The notes: generated by a model not told the origin, from the sequence alone. A stretch of 64,000 bases of DNA from Paragorgia papillata (GCA_035771165.1 JAWNZC010000014.1:1711001-1775000), one strand, 5' to 3'; counted from the first letter of the stretch, positions 52,501 to 63,672 are shown. Translations and numbers: made by a program.

Positions 52501-55160
52501 GCACAATGACAGCTGCAGCTGCAACAGCAACACTATACTGAAATGATAAATATTTCACTGTTTTCTAGAACAAATCGTTGCGTCATTTGCGCAAGGATAT
52601 ACGAAACTTAGACAGGTTAAGGTCATGTAATAAACCTTCAAAACGCTTTCGAATTGTTTACAAATCGCTGCTGGGTTTGGCAACAATATAGAAAGATGAG
52701 TCATCAAATATGAAACTTGATATTCGATCAAAAGTGATGCCCATCAAAATTGTGTGATTGTGTGACCGTGACGCTTTTCGATTTTTTGAAGAATAGGAAA
52801 TTTATCTTTAAACTTTGACTTGGATTAAAAAAACTGACAAATATTTCCTGCAAGATACAAAAAATTTCCTGCGAACAACTTTTAAAAAAAATGTCCTGGC
52901 AGCGGCCAAATTGATTACAAAATTGAGTGTCATACACCAATTTAAACATACACAAATATCACTTAATGTTCAAAAGACATGGGTTTTGAGCATAGTGATG
53001 TAGCCAGGGGGAAGAGCTGAGGCTAGCCTGGTACCCTGGCCCAATCAAAGAATATGGGCCAGGTAACCACTAAAGACTTCTGCTTTCCTATTGGTTAAAA
53101 TTTCGCGCGATTTTAGTGGCTATGAGTGAAACTGCAATCGTCATAAGTGGATTTAGCCCTGATGACGCGAGAATGAGATTAGTGGTTACCTGGCCCATAT
53201 TTCTTTTGAAATTGGGCCAGGGGACCAGGCTAAGCTGAGGCTTCCCCCCCCCCCCACTTATGAGATATAAAATGACAGACATGTAACTGTGAAATGATTA
53301 AAGAGGGGGGCATTAAATTCAGGCCTTGTGATGAAAAAAGGAGATTGACCAATTGAGCTCCTAAATTTAGCCAGGTGCTTAATTGAGCTCCTGGGTTAAA
53401 AGTCAAAATATTTGGCCATAAACGTAGAACCCAAATGCCTAAAAAGTGTTAATCCAAAGTGAAATATTAACAATTCAATTTTATTGAATTACAGTATATA
53501 TTAAGTAATATAAAAAAGAACAATGTCAAACAATAACATATTGGCTATTAATATATTAAATGTGCATTTTGATTTAAAGATAAAATCAATACTATAATAT
53601 CAAGTTCTGACTCTGTATTCTAATTGTCAGAATCAGTACTAGTAGAGCCAAAACGTTCCTGATCTGGCAGATCTGTAACATCACTGGTGGAACTGCTAAT
53701 GCTATCAGTATCTGTGTCATCATTAAGGACAGATGGATCTAAAACTTGGACCTCGGCAAGAAGGGTGAAGCTCAATCGCTTTTTCATTGTTCCAGCAGAT
53801 CTTGCACAACACTTTAGTGACATATTGTGTACCATTATCCTCCGTCAATTCATGACTGATCACATTTTCTTTTTGCCAATTTTTTAATGTACTCAGTTCA
53901 ACCTTTTCCCCTGCCATTTGAACGAGTAATAAAACAACCACAGCACATGGCCAGGACATGGCAGGATGTGAGGAACGTCTCATCGCAGGTTACTGGAAAT
54001 ACTAAGTTCCCGTACTGAGCGCCGTATAAACACGCACTGTAGTTTGCTGCTGTACAATTTGCGAGTGAGTATATTGCGCTCAATAAAAGCAACTTCAAGC
54101 TAATTTTGGGGACAAAATTTTCAAAAATAAAGCACAAAACCACAGTATTTTTCAACCTAATCATCTTATTTTAGGCACTCGATTCACAGTGCTAGAACAT
54201 TGACTGAGGGGAGTGTGGAGGCAATCTGGATTGATCGATCGCCTCTCGTCACAAGGCCTGATTAAATTTATTATTGATTAAAGGGTACTCCAAACCGCAA
54301 TACCACAAAAAAAAATCGGGAAATACCACAGTACCACATTGAAAATTTAATGAATACCAAAACTGCTGTAGAATGGATAAAAAAAAATACTGCACCAAAG
54401 CGGCAAAATTAACGAAATACCGCATGAAAAACACCACAATACCGAAAATCCCAATGGCCCCCTAATTAAAATAATGCATGTGATGTTTATGCATTTTGAG
54501 TATTCACATATGACATTCTTTAATCTTCATAATTTTGTAAAATCCTCCCTCCAAATGCAGGAAATGGCATGTCAGAGGCATGTCAAAATTTTCCAGGGGA
54601 GTATGCCCCTAAACCCCTAAAAATTTGTTGTGATTTCAGCTGAAAATCCTGGCTATGTCCCTGCTCAACCGGGATAGTTTCTAAAAAGTTGTAAATATAA
54701 ATGTATGCTGAGTTTGAGTCATCAGGGTTTTTTTTTGAATTTAGACCATTTGAACACCAGAGACCAAGATCTATTAAAGTCCGAGGGAAACCGGCGACAT
54801 AAATTACAACAATTACAACTATGTGGAGACATGACTGTTGTAAAAAATCGCAACCAATCGCCGACTAGTTATATATGAAAACCATTAACACTTTGAAGTG
54901 TTTTATTCTGGCTAACGCCAGACGATTTTATTCAACACAGGGAGAGGTCCAGAAAAATAGTTTATTATTAAATGGTATTGTACAATTTCTATATTGACAC
55001 GTATACGATGTATCGTAATACCTGAATTGTTGTTAAATTTGACTTAGATACAAGGGAAGACTTCTTAATCAGCGTTTTACTATTTTATTACCTCACTTTG
55101 CGTGTCAGTTTCTGTAACTGTTGATGTTGTCGAAGCCCCTTCTTCTTCTTGTTCCGCCAT
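49563..55160 (-). CDS. PPP1R11: PPP1R11, inhibitor-3 of protein phosphatase 1 (3 exons)
   Basis: Small, disordered regulator that inhibits protein phosphatase 1; the human protein is also reported as an E3 ubiquitin ligase. Coding exons: 55160-55092, 50421-50310 and 49702-49563, GT-AG, joined frame 106 aa (human 126). Exon 1 gives an acidic/Thr-rich N-terminus ([10 protein letters not shown]; human has a similar TVTETTVTVT). Exon 2 holds [14 protein letters not shown] and [14 protein letters not shown], the PP1-binding core with the KVxW docking motif. Exon 3 completes the CCC and gives [12 protein letters not shown], then an acidic [10 protein letters not shown] run and a Cys/His-rich tail ([11 protein letters not shown]). 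The Cys triplet is split across intron 2, which supports the join. Start codons of this gene and DNAJC12 are 60 bp apart, head-to-head. Intron 1 (about 4.7 kb) holds transposons. Confidence 0.93.
50560..50770. repeat. Fragment of hAT-like element
   Basis: CAGGGGTGTCGCCAGCCC-like start followed by a poly-G run, then TTTTGAAATTTGGGGTGTCT and GAAATGACATTTCCTGCG, matching the interior of 26117-26726. The right end was not found. Confidence 0.45.
51341..51617. repeat. MITE family copy 3, in PPP1R11 intron 1
   Basis: Same order as 28651-28950 (AATAGGTTGCATCTTACGCA ... AACACGGGCGGCCATG). The central palindrome is rearranged: GTACTTTTAGTACGAAAGTAC replaces the central loop of the other copies. Confidence 0.75.
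53024..53232. mobile_element. Nested MITE with 9-bp target duplication
   Basis: 209 bp with ends TAGCCTGGTACCCTGGCCCA and TGGGCCAGGGGACCAGGCTA, flanked by AGCTGAGGC at 53015-53023 and 53233-53241. The 9-bp duplication suggests Mutator-type mobilisation. It lies inside 52991-54655. Confidence 0.85.
53723..53917 (-). pseudogene. Probable hAT transposase N-terminal fragment
   Basis: The minus-strand frame reads [14 protein letters not shown], then [19 protein letters not shown], a CxxC zinc-ribbon/BED-like start of the kind found at the N-terminus of hAT-type transposases and KIAA1586/ZMYM-like proteins. No second His/Cys pair follows before the stop. Recognised by pattern only. Confidence 0.4.
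54886..54950. repeat. Short hairpin element (GGCTAACGCCAGACG core)
   Basis: TTAACACTTTGAAGTGTTTTATTCTGG..., core GGCTAACGCCAGACGATTTT, then CAACACAGGGAGAGGTCCAG. It is the reverse-complement half of the complete element at 60250-60352. Confidence 0.6.
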
Positions 55161-55220
55161 AGTTAACGTTCAATACGTTCAATGTGATCAGTAGTGACCA
55201 GTCTTCTTCGGTTGGTGACA
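55161..55220. promoter_or_regulatory. Bidirectional promoter of PPP1R11 and DNAJC12
   Basis: Only 60 bp separate the two divergent start codons. No TATA box. Both starts read ATGGCGGA in opposite directions (ACAATGGCGGAC and AACTATGGCGGAA), resembling the YY1 site AANATGGCGG, so a YY1-like factor may position both transcripts. The start sites must be very close to, or upstream of, the opposite gene's ATG. Confidence 0.7.
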
Positions 55221-58200
55221 ATGGCGGACGATGACGAAGCAGTTGTAAATAAAGATTATTTATACGAGCTTTTGGGATGTGATGAGCTGTCAACTGAAGA
55301 ACAAATTATTGCAGAGTACAAAATTAAAGCAAAGAGATTGCATCCTGATAAAAGTTCAGGAAATGAAGAAACCACGGAGGAATTTATTAGGTAAATATGG
55401 AGATCAAGTTCAAAGCAGGATTTAAAATTTGAAATATTATAATTATCGGTATCAATTAAGTGGCGGCAAAATGCAAATGGCATCGTGATATTCCATTTGA
55501 CTTGTTTATAGTATGGTCTTACCATCAAGGTGGGTATTATCGGGTTACCAAAAATCATTAATCTCAGCTTTCAGTGATGACATCATTCATCCAATAATTT
55601 TTTATTATTGGATGATTGATGTCATTTGTCCAATAATTATTTTTATTTTGAGCATTACCAAATATGGGCAGCTTTGCCAGCTTATTACACAAAATTAACT
55701 GGATGGGGTTTCAAATTTAGGTACTGTACTTTCAAATTTTAATTAATCAGGTTAAACAAGGCAAAAGAGATACTTTGCAACAAAGAACAGAGAAAAAAGT
55801 ATGATTTTTGGAGACGTTCTGGTTTGGCAATTTCTTTTGACATGTGGCTTAAAACTGACAAGTGCAACCATATGTCTGTTCACTGGGCACCAAAACCAAA
55901 AAAGAAGAAAATGATTGTAGGTCACCACAATGACTCTGGTACAGGTAATGCAATAAGACATGCAAGTACATGCACATAATTCTATAAATTTATAATGTTG
56001 AACACTTGCACAGCCAAAATCGTAACTCACTTGGGAAAAACTTAAAGGTGCTGTCCACTCCAGTCCGTTCTGCGCATGATCCACCATCTTCGTTTTGAGC
56101 ACCTCAAAACATGACAATCGTAGATAATTACAAGAAGTACTCCACTCAGTGTAAACCATTCAAAGCAACATGGCAGAAAATTAAGCGATTCAATGAGGAT
56201 ATCTCTTTGGATTTCTTCATTTCTTCTAAAAATGTTTAGTTTCGGGTACAAGTAATGAAGAGGAAGCAAGAAAAGCTTCCAATCTTGAATAAGGTATCAG
56301 GTATATATTTTTGTAAATAAAGAATTATTAGTTTCGTACATGCGCAGAATGCACTGGATACCACCTTTAAGGTGTGGTTCCAGCAACCTTGTCCCCCAAA
56401 AGTTGCAGTGAGGTGGAGAGAACACCAGGCACGTAGCTACGGGGGGGCGAGGGGGGGCAACTGCCCCCCCAAAATTCTTTCTTGCCCCCCCAACCAGAGA
56501 CTGCATGCCCAAAAAAATCCGCCGCGTGAGTGGATAAGTAATTGAAGTGTGAACGCTGTTGCGTACTTGCGTAACGTAAATAAGTGATGTTGTTATATCG
56601 AAAGCGTCTAATGGCGTTATGATTTAGTAGCGTAAACCCAGTGAACTCAATGTAAGTTAAAACGTGATAACTGGAACGCTAACGCGTAAACCAAAAGGTG
56701 AGGCAAAAAAGTTCCAGGCCCCTACGCGGTTTGCAGGTACGAAGGCTCGAAAAAAAGGTTTGAAAAAATTATTTATCAAATTATTTTGTCAGACTCAACG
56801 TGCATTTAATGGTTTCCCATTGTTGTGCAGTGCTGTTGTTGTTTTATTTACTATATAGCAGTAAAAAAACTATACAGTAAATTAAGCTAGGATGGAAACA
56901 GCCAGATGAAAAGGTGAGAACAAGAGTGCAAACTTTCTTATGTAAAATACATTTTCGCCGTGCAAAGGTTCAAACAACATAAGAGTGAGAAAGCTATTCT
57001 TGTACGAGTCTAAAGACGTTTATACAATACCCTAGTTGCTATGCGTGTTTTCATTGGTTGTTGGTCATGATCTATTAGAGGACAGACACATGGTCACGTC
57101 AGATCACGTCAGCTGACTTGCCTTTTTCCTTCTTCATGCCCCAAAATCCGGCACGAGTTTCGACAAAGACCTTTTAAATTTGTATTGTATAAAACAAATA
57201 GATTCCATTTTTTTGTTGTCTGTTCAGTTATAGATGCACAGAAGACGTCACAACGTGGTAAGAACATCAGTGACTCGACTGCGTCTCGTGGGCCACTTTT
57301 TTGTTCTTACCACGTTGTGACGTCATCTGTGCATCTATAACTGAACAGACAACGGCAAAATGAATCTATTTGTTAAAGTGATACTTGATATTTCATAATT
57401 TACATCTAATGTCATTTTCTTAGTATTCTGCTCCTTTAATTTTTTGTTTGAATCTGTTAAACGGCCTCTGACAACTAGATTTTTATTTTTCACGTTTACT
57501 CAATGTTGTTTTCGGTACGAATGCGGAATGCTTTTTAAACAAAATGACACTTGAAACTGGTACTAATGGCATATTCTACACTACGTTTGTGTTGATGTTT
57601 TGTCATCCTCTTCGGAGTAACGAAACTCTAATATATGGTTTATATTATAACGAAAAGTTTGATTTAATTTCTTGACTGACAAACTTCGTGCACGTTTTGT
57701 AAAGACAATAATGACTTTTACTATAGCAACAAATAAACAATTACTGCATGATTAGTTCGACAGCATAGCACAACCAATCAAAATTGAAAATACACGTTTA
57801 GCAAAGCGTGATAAAATGATGCAATAAAAGTGAATAAATATTAATTTTTCAAACCTTTTCGAGCCTTCGCGGTTCGCTCAAGACCGGTGGCCGTGTCAAA
57901 AAACATTTTGTGGGGCCTAGAAATTTGCCTCACTTTTTGCCCCACGAATGACTGGACTAATTAGCGTTCCAGAGAGAGTTCCAGTGCATAAACCATGTGA
58001 CAGACTGGGGGGGGGGGGGGGGGTAGTGTGATTGCATCAGTTGTCCTGAGGGCTCAACTTTTGTACCTTTCCACTTGCCCCCCCAAAATAAAACTTGCCC
58101 TCCCAGATTTCTTAGTCTAGCTACGTGCCTGGAGAACACCCTGGCAAATGCTGGAGATCATGTAAGAAAATATTCCAATATATTTGGAATTAATCATCGG

Positions 58201-59789
58201 TCAGATCTGATGAGCATTGTTAGACAGTATGTGATTGACGTGAAGATTTAAAGGTTGTTTGTGCGTATCAAGTAGTTGCATGTGCTTAGGCCTCATGACA
58301 TTGGTCGAAGTATATAAATCGTTTATAGTCGAACTCAGACAATGGTGTACTCGTTATATAAGACGAATATAATAAATATTGCATTAAACAATATACTGTC
58401 ACCAGAGTTTGTCACAGGAATGACTATTATAACGAGTACCGAGTAAACATGCACTGAGCGCTACACCCATACAGTCATGCAAGTATAGTCAATCGAGAAA
58501 GGGTCTCTATAAAGTCAGCACCAGTCTTTGTTCTATGCGGTGCATGAACAAACTTTTTTGGAAATGAAGCAATCATCCAATTCTTGGTTTTTGACTTTTC
58601 ATCTGTCACGGTGGCCATATTGGTGCACCAAAACAATGGAATGACGCCTGCCATAATGTGCACAATCCTTATCCTATGGGAATTTAAACATATTCTTATT
58701 CAAACATTTTGTATTGTTTTACCACTCCAACAGGGTCACCGATCACATGAGTGAAAACGGTCCATAGCAGAGTTTGGGTTCAACCACTCTACCGTACTGT
58801 GATTTAAATGTTAATAAGTGAAAAACAAAAGGTTTGTGCACGTTGACTGAGAACTGTCTCAACATAAAATCACAGAATGAGATAATCTTAACAATAATTG
58901 TGAACCTGTTTAGAGAATCATTCACGGCAAAAAGTTTTCTTGCCACCTTACTTCAAAGTTTTTCTATTCATTTTGCCACACTTTTGCATCCTTGCAACTT
59001 CCTGTCATCAAATGTTTGAACGTTTATCGAAATATAGTAAGGTTAGATATACTGCTGAAACAGAGAACGTATAGGAGTCTAACGTTTCGAGCGAAGGCAG
59101 CACGCTACTTTTATTTCACTGTTTGAACATTTAACCGTTTGTTAATTATCCGTTTAAGCCGTACAGAATTACTTGTAAACTAATAGCCGTAATGGGCTTG
59201 TCACCTACATGTTACCCTGACCTCTGCATGTCTTATTAGTTATTGTGACTGGTCAGTTAGGGTTTGAAGGCAAAACATTTTGCCCTCAAATGCTATAACT
59301 GATCAATCACAGTAAGGCAGAGGTCAGGGTCACGTGGGGCATGACACAAGCCCATTTGTAACAAGTATTCCCCCAACTCAATAATTCATGAATTATCATA
59401 AGCAAGCCGTGAACATATACCACATCACATGCAGGAATTTTGATACCCAATGAAAACTTGTAGCTTGCTGGTAAACTGGATAACACTTTTTAATCTACAT
59501 ATGAATCGATCAAACACAAAAATATGCAGTAAATCAACTCCTCTTTTATTTTATTTAGACTTAGATTACACATTTGAGAAGAAAGATCATATTTAAGATT
59601 TAACTGTGAAATATTATTTTATTTCCAGCTGTTAACCAAGATAACACTAGCCCTCAAACATCAACAGCGTCTGGAAATGACTTAGCAAAGGACTGCGATA
59701 CTGCATCACAAAAATCATCGGAAGGCTGGGAAAGGAGAAGCAGTTGGGGTGACTCCAAACTAAATAAATTTAGAAACTATATGATATAG
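55221..59789 (+). CDS. DNAJC12: DNAJC12, J-domain co-chaperone (3 exons)
   Basis: Type III J-domain protein; the mammalian protein helps HSC70 fold aromatic amino-acid hydroxylases. Coding exons: 55221-55390, 55751-55944 and 59629-59789, GT-AG, joined frame 174 aa (human 198). Exon 1: DYLYELLGCDELST, EYKIKAKRLHPDKS with the invariant HPD at about 43-45. Exon 2: LNKAKEILCNKEQRKKYDFWRR (J-domain helices III-IV), then MSVHWAPKPKKKK, where DNAJC12 proteins have a conserved HWA. Exon 3 is Ser/Thr-rich and ends in KLNKFRNYMI, matching the DNAJC12 C-terminal signature LRKFRNYEI, which makes the identity firm. An upstream in-frame ATG (55194) overlaps the promoter; I prefer 55221 by homology. Intron 2 (3.7 kb) holds a three-deep transposon nest. 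Confidence 0.95.
56639..57986. mobile_element. hAT-like foldback element nested in the preceding one
   Basis: It starts CAGTGAACTCAATGTAAG and shares TGGAACGCTAACG, GTTCCAGGCCC and the interior with 45432-46501. The flanks CGTAAACC (56631-56638) and CATAAACC (57987-57994) look like a decayed 8-bp duplication. It carries about 350 bp of extra DNA with a palindrome at 57193-57375. Confidence 0.75.
57193..57375. repeat. Palindrome inserted in nested element
   Basis: Arms AACAAATAGATTC...TTGTCTGTTCAGTTATAGAT and the complement ATCTATAACTGAACAGACAA...GAATCTATTTGTT, with inner GACGTCACAACGTGGTAAGA. It is the third level of the nest and is absent from the family copy at 45432-46501. Confidence 0.75.
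59036..59105. repeat. Dispersed repeat fragment
   Basis: GAAACAGAGAACGTATAGGA followed by GTCTAACGTTTCGAGCGAAGG, also at about 38360-38425. A similar GAAACGTC-type motif (GAAGGGGCTGTGCCCTGAAA) is near 5980. Confidence 0.6.
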
Positions 59790-59984
59790 CTGCAGCAACT
59801 GTGGTGCATGTTCTCTGGGTTTCTCTTTAGTTTAGTCAAAGTGGCTTTGAAACAAAACTAAAACTAAAAAACGAAACTAAACTAATCTTATTTATACTGG
59901 ATACTAGCTCTATCAGTTATATCACTAACTGTTCTCCCGACAGGTCCAGTAAGGCCGGGCCATTCCTTATTTGTCCAGTGTTAC

Positions 59985-60160
59985 TACAGGAGTACCCGGG
60001 GGAAACCTGTGGTGTTTAGTAGAGTCAAACTGGAAGCACTCTTCTGCCACATGCGGCCAAGGTGAAATTTTAATCAGATAACTCAACTGAGCAGGTATGC
60101 AAGCCAGGTCGCAGAGGTAAAAGGCACGTGCGCTAACCACTGCACCACTAACACCCCAAT
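59985..60160 (-). repeat. tRNA-like SINE (minus strand)
   Basis: The minus strand begins GGGGTGTTAGTGGTGCAGTG, then GTTAGCGCACGTGCC, a good pol III A-box context (TGGTGCAGTGG). The B box is degenerate. It lies just past the DNAJC12 stop; AATAAA at 60170-60175 next to it could serve DNAJC12. Confidence 0.55.
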
Positions 60161-60249
60161 AATCATATAAATAAACAACAACTAACAAGAAAAACACTAT
60201 TAAACACTCTTCCTGGATAATTAAAGTAGAGCACTTATAAAATAATTGC

Positions 60250-60352
60250 TTAACACTTTGAGGCCTGGACCTCTCCCTGTGCTGAATAAACTCGTCTGGC
60301 GTTATAGCCAGAATAAAATACTAGACTCGTCATCAGGCTTCAAAGTGTCAAA
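60250..60352. repeat. Complete 103-bp palindromic MITE
   Basis: Ends TTAACACTTTGAGGCCTG and CAGGCTTCAAAGTGTCAAA, core CTCGTCTGGCGTTATAGCCAGAATAAAA. It is the best-preserved member of the small hairpin family scattered in this window. Confidence 0.7.
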
Positions 60353-60734
60353 ACTACAGTTGGCTCTATGTTGTGAATTTACTGTATCGTACGGCGGTTT
60401 TATCATCCTTGGCCAGTTTACCTTGAAACAATGGGAGGTCGTTATTCTTTACAATACTGACAAGCCAGAAGCTATTGTTTCGTATAGCAAAATGGCACCC
60501 AGTCCCCACCTTTTCAATGTTGAAAGTATACATAAAACCTGTACAAAATGGGTTGAGTAGAAAACCCTAATATGTTCAATCCAAAATTCACCTATTTTGA
60601 AACATTGAAAAGGGGGAGGGAGGACACGAACGTTTTAAGAAATTTTATAATTAAGCAAGTGTCCTACAACATTTCGCCCATTTCGCCATGATTGTAGCTA
60701 TGGATAAATTAGTGACGTCACCACGCCTAACCCT

Positions 60735-60905
60735 TATTCTTACATTGTGGGAACAGTGAACTCGCCGAGTGACGAACCGGCCTACCATACCGGACTTGAG
60801 AGTATCGGACTAGTAAACCGAAGGTCATGGGTTCGAATCCCAGCCGGGCCAACTTAGAGGTTTCTCTCCTTGTCCGGCATGGTTCATCACTCGGAGTAAC
60901 ACCTT
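60735..60905 (+). repeat. tRNA-derived SINE-like element, second copy
   Basis: It contains TAGTAAACCGAAGGTCATGG and a perfect B box GGTTCGAATCCC, then AGCCGGGCCAA and GGTTCATCACTCGGAG, parallel to 24967-25110. No cloverleaf is supported. Confidence 0.65.
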
Positions 60906-61252
60906 AATATTAAATGCAATAATGTTGTATTAAAGCTTTTAGCAGTTAAGAAAGCTGCAACTTGGTGAGTTATGATCACTTTGCTAGTCAAGCTGTAAAT
61001 AATTCTTTGAAGGGTGGTTTTCATTTCGATAATCGCATAACTCGAGATATAGAATCAGTATTAATTTTAACTCATTTAATCTTACGGCATTAATGATATA
61101 AAACAGTACAACTAATTTTTAGTTTTGTAATATAATGTTGATATACTAATTTAAATCTAAAATTGTATCTTTATGCTGATGATTTTGTAATATTTTTAAC
61201 TCTGCCTAGTCTTCCTCACAAGTCCCAGTCCATTCAGGTTGGGTGGGTAGCG

Positions 61253-61480
61253 AGCTCCATATATAACTGGAGTGATATCCTTGGCTCGTCGATTGAAGCC
61301 AAACATGTAGGCCTGAAGTACGTATAGTTTAAGGTCCTCTACGCGTTTTGATCAAGTCTGATCTGGTCGCGCAGGAGAGTGAAACTATACATACTTCAGA
61401 CCTACGGTGTTTGGCTTCAATCTTTGCCTACTCGACGATTAGCAAATATCACTCCAGTTATAAATAGAGCTCACTGGGTT
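61253..61480. repeat. MITE, most complete member of its family
   Basis: Left GAGCTCCATATATAACTGGA, right CTCCAGTTATAAATAGAGCTC, with inner GAAGTACGTATAG and CTATACATACTTCAG. Related copies are at 1776-2065 and 31598-31930. Confidence 0.75.
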
Positions 61481-61987
61481 GGGTACTGCGCTGGTTCTCC
61501 TTTGCCAACAACTTTACCGACTACAAAATGGTGGATTTATAAGGGCAAAATGCCAAAATATAATTTCAATTAGACCCCTGCCATGTGACAGAGCCCGCAT
61601 TCTATATAGGTATATGATTTCTATAGCCTTAACTAAGCTCATATTGCAAGGTGAAAAAACTACCTACAAATAATCTTGCACATTTTAGTTTAGAAATTTT
61701 TTGTTGTTAAACAATTTTATCGTGAAAGAATTTTGTGGTTTTGGGCTAAAATCTCTGCAAGTTTTCTTTTTTTACAATTTCTGATGTATTAACAATCTAA
61801 TGCTTGAATGGGGCTGTGCACGATTTTTTCTCTCTGTCAAACCCGTGCTCATATATTTTGGTAAAGAATAGTAAAATGGTCCGTCCCTTGTGTTTTTCCT
61901 GTCTTCTTTAATATAACTCAGAGTCATAGAATTCAATAATTCCCCGTTCTTGTAATTTCCTGCCAAGCACGCCGTTTCTTCAAAAAC

Positions 61988-63672
61988 TCAGGCACTATCT
62001 TTTTTATCGTAATGTCGATACTCCGCTTTTAGCTCCCACATGCTTTTATGAGGATTTTTTGTGTTGTAAATACAAATGCTCCTGAGGATCTCTTTAAGAT
62101 GTTCCTGAATAAATAAAACACGTAAGTCGTCAACAAATGTCAGTTGTCTATCGAGAAGATAGAGTGGACCGGCACACACATAGATGGAATGGGGTCTGCT
62201 TAAGGTGGCTCCCTATAGTTTAAATAAATGCGCGCTATTTCATACGCTCGTTATCTAATGTTATTCATAAGTTTAAAACATTTGTTAGATAAATACTAAG
62301 TAGACCTTACTATAGCAGAACTATTGCAGATACAAAATATTTATCAAAAAGTTCAATTATTTGCTGTTACCATAGTAATAATGACGTTGGAATTTTGGTA
62401 TATTTTCAAATAATGCATAATTGAAGCGGCATGTCTTCAGTTTGCTTCGGTGAATTTTCTTAAAAATTGCTGAGATGATAGTTATTGTTGTAGAGATTAT
62501 CCATGCAAAAAATGAAGGTAGGTTGTAGGGACAGATTTTTCGCTATAAAAATTATCGATTTAAAAGAGTTCTGTCTTATAAATTTTTTTTTAAATTATAT
62601 ATACTTTAGAACTTTTTATAAACTACTTATTTACAAAATTTTACCAAAATTCACCGAAGAAAACGTCTACAAGTCTAACATCCATGTCAACGCGGTCATA
62701 GAATTTCGAAACGACAAGATCGCTGTTTACGCATGCGTAGCGATACTATTTCTAGTCACCAGTCCCCTATTGAAATTACCGTAGGGAGCCACCTTAAGCT
62801 AAACTACTATCAAAAAGGAACAATCTCGTACCCAGAGCCTGCGATCCTTTTGGTCAGTACCAAGGAACGGAGGTTCTGGGGAACTCAGATGAAACTGGTC
62901 ATCTGATTGGTTAGTTTAAAAACAGTAAAATTTCAATTAATGTGCACGTTGCTACCTTGTTTAAGCGATTTCTCGACGTTTTGTAACACAATTATACACG
63001 ACAGAGTGAGACCCAAAACACAATTGAACACAAGAAATAATTAAAAACAGCAAAAATCGACAATTTACAATTGCATTTTCTCGCTTCGTCGCCAAACAAA
63101 CATCCATCGTCTGACTCGTCTCGTAATTCCTCGCAGTTTCGTCTTAGAAATTTAAATCATACTAGAGAATACAAGGTCGATGTAATTCCTGACAGAAAGT
63201 ACAATTCCTTACCTGAGCCGATCACTGCCGAGTGCCGAAGGCGACGCGGACATATAACAAAAGGTACGCTATGCGTACATGTATCTGCGTATGTATGTGT
63301 TTCTCAGTGTTGTACAAATTGGATCCGAAAAATATATGTCATGATGGAAAAACGAAAACATTAATAATTGTAGCCAAACCACATGTTCAAAAAAGAAACT
63401 CCGATGTGATATTAACCGATTTTACAATGAAAATCTCGACAGGAGACCCCGTATTGGTTGATCTCTAATTGTGACACTTCATTGATATCTTCATTGATAT
63501 TTATATAGAGATAAAACGTTTTACTTACACTTGGTTGTTGAGTGATTTTAATAAGATCTTTCATGTAGTAATACTGATGACGTTCAAATGCTTTAAATAA
63601 CATATCCAGAACATCTGCTTTCTCAGCACGGGCTCTTTTCCCGTCTTGTTTCTGTTTCTTTTCATGTTCTTC
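61988..63672 (-). CDS. GTF2F2: GTF2F2 (TFIIF beta, RAP30), last two coding exons
   Basis: Beta subunit of TFIIF, which binds RNA polymerase II and helps initiation and early elongation. The gene continues beyond the right edge. Exons: 63672-63529 (48 codons) and 62104-61988 (39 codons with stop), both phase 0 and GT-AG. The first reads EHEKKQKQDGKRARAEKADV, then LDMLFKAFERHQYYYMKDLI and KITQQPS; the second reads EHLKEILRSICIYNTKNPHK, then MWELKAEYRHYD and stop. This is the C-terminal winged-helix DNA-binding domain (human: DGKRARADK, LDMLFSAFEKHQYY, WELKPEYRHYQ). The gene is tail-to-tail with DNAJC12, about 2.2 kb apart. The intron between the exons contains a TTAA-flanked MITE. No further coding exon is recognised between 63673 and 64000. 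Confidence 0.95.
62204..62793. mobile_element. TTAA-flanked MITE in GTF2F2 intron
   Basis: Ends GGTGGCTCCCTA and TAGGGAGCCACC, directly bounded by TTAA at 62200-62203 and 62794-62797. 590 bp. TTAA targets are typical of piggyBac-type elements, though a longer palindromic end (TTAAGGTGG) with another target cannot be excluded. The 93-codon open frame inside is not a gene. Confidence 0.75.
62820..62915. repeat. Solo end of the 31647-type MITE
   Basis: CTCGTACCCAGAGCCTGCGA, then GTACCAAGGAACGGAGG, match the ends of 31647-31867. No opposite terminus was identified. Confidence 0.45.

Larger units (their letters stand above)
52991..54655. mobile_element. hAT-like element with transposase-like exon remnant
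   Basis: Left GATGTAGCCAGGGGG and right CCTGGCTATGTCCCTG are imperfect inverted ends. Both terminal regions match the short element at 19509-19855 (GACAGACATGTAAC; CAGGAAATGGCATGTC). A longer internal part carries a minus-strand coding-like stretch (53723-53917). No clean 8-bp duplication. A MULE-like MITE is inserted at 53024-53232. Confidence 0.6.
56426..58131. mobile_element. hAT-like element in DNAJC12 intron 2 (outer of nest)
   Basis: Ends CAGGCACGTAGCTACGGGG and TAGCTACGTGCCTG, perfect 8-bp duplication GAGAACAC (56418-56425, 58132-58139). 1706 bp, most of it a second inserted element (56639-57986). Poly-G/poly-C subterminal runs (GGGGGGGCAACTGCCCCCCC). Confidence 0.88.

Noticed and set aside
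60815..60852. Possible tRNA gene
   Set aside because: A good B box (GGTTCGAATCCC) is present, but no acceptor stem or anticodon arm could be drawn; the second copy at 24967-25110 marks it as a SINE-like element.
62503..62784. 93-codon open frame
   Set aside because: Lies inside the TTAA-flanked MITE and ends in its terminal inverted repeat.
63071..63468. Plus-strand open frames antisense to the GTF2F2 intron
   Set aside because: No recognisable domain, and antisense to an intron of a firmly identified gene.
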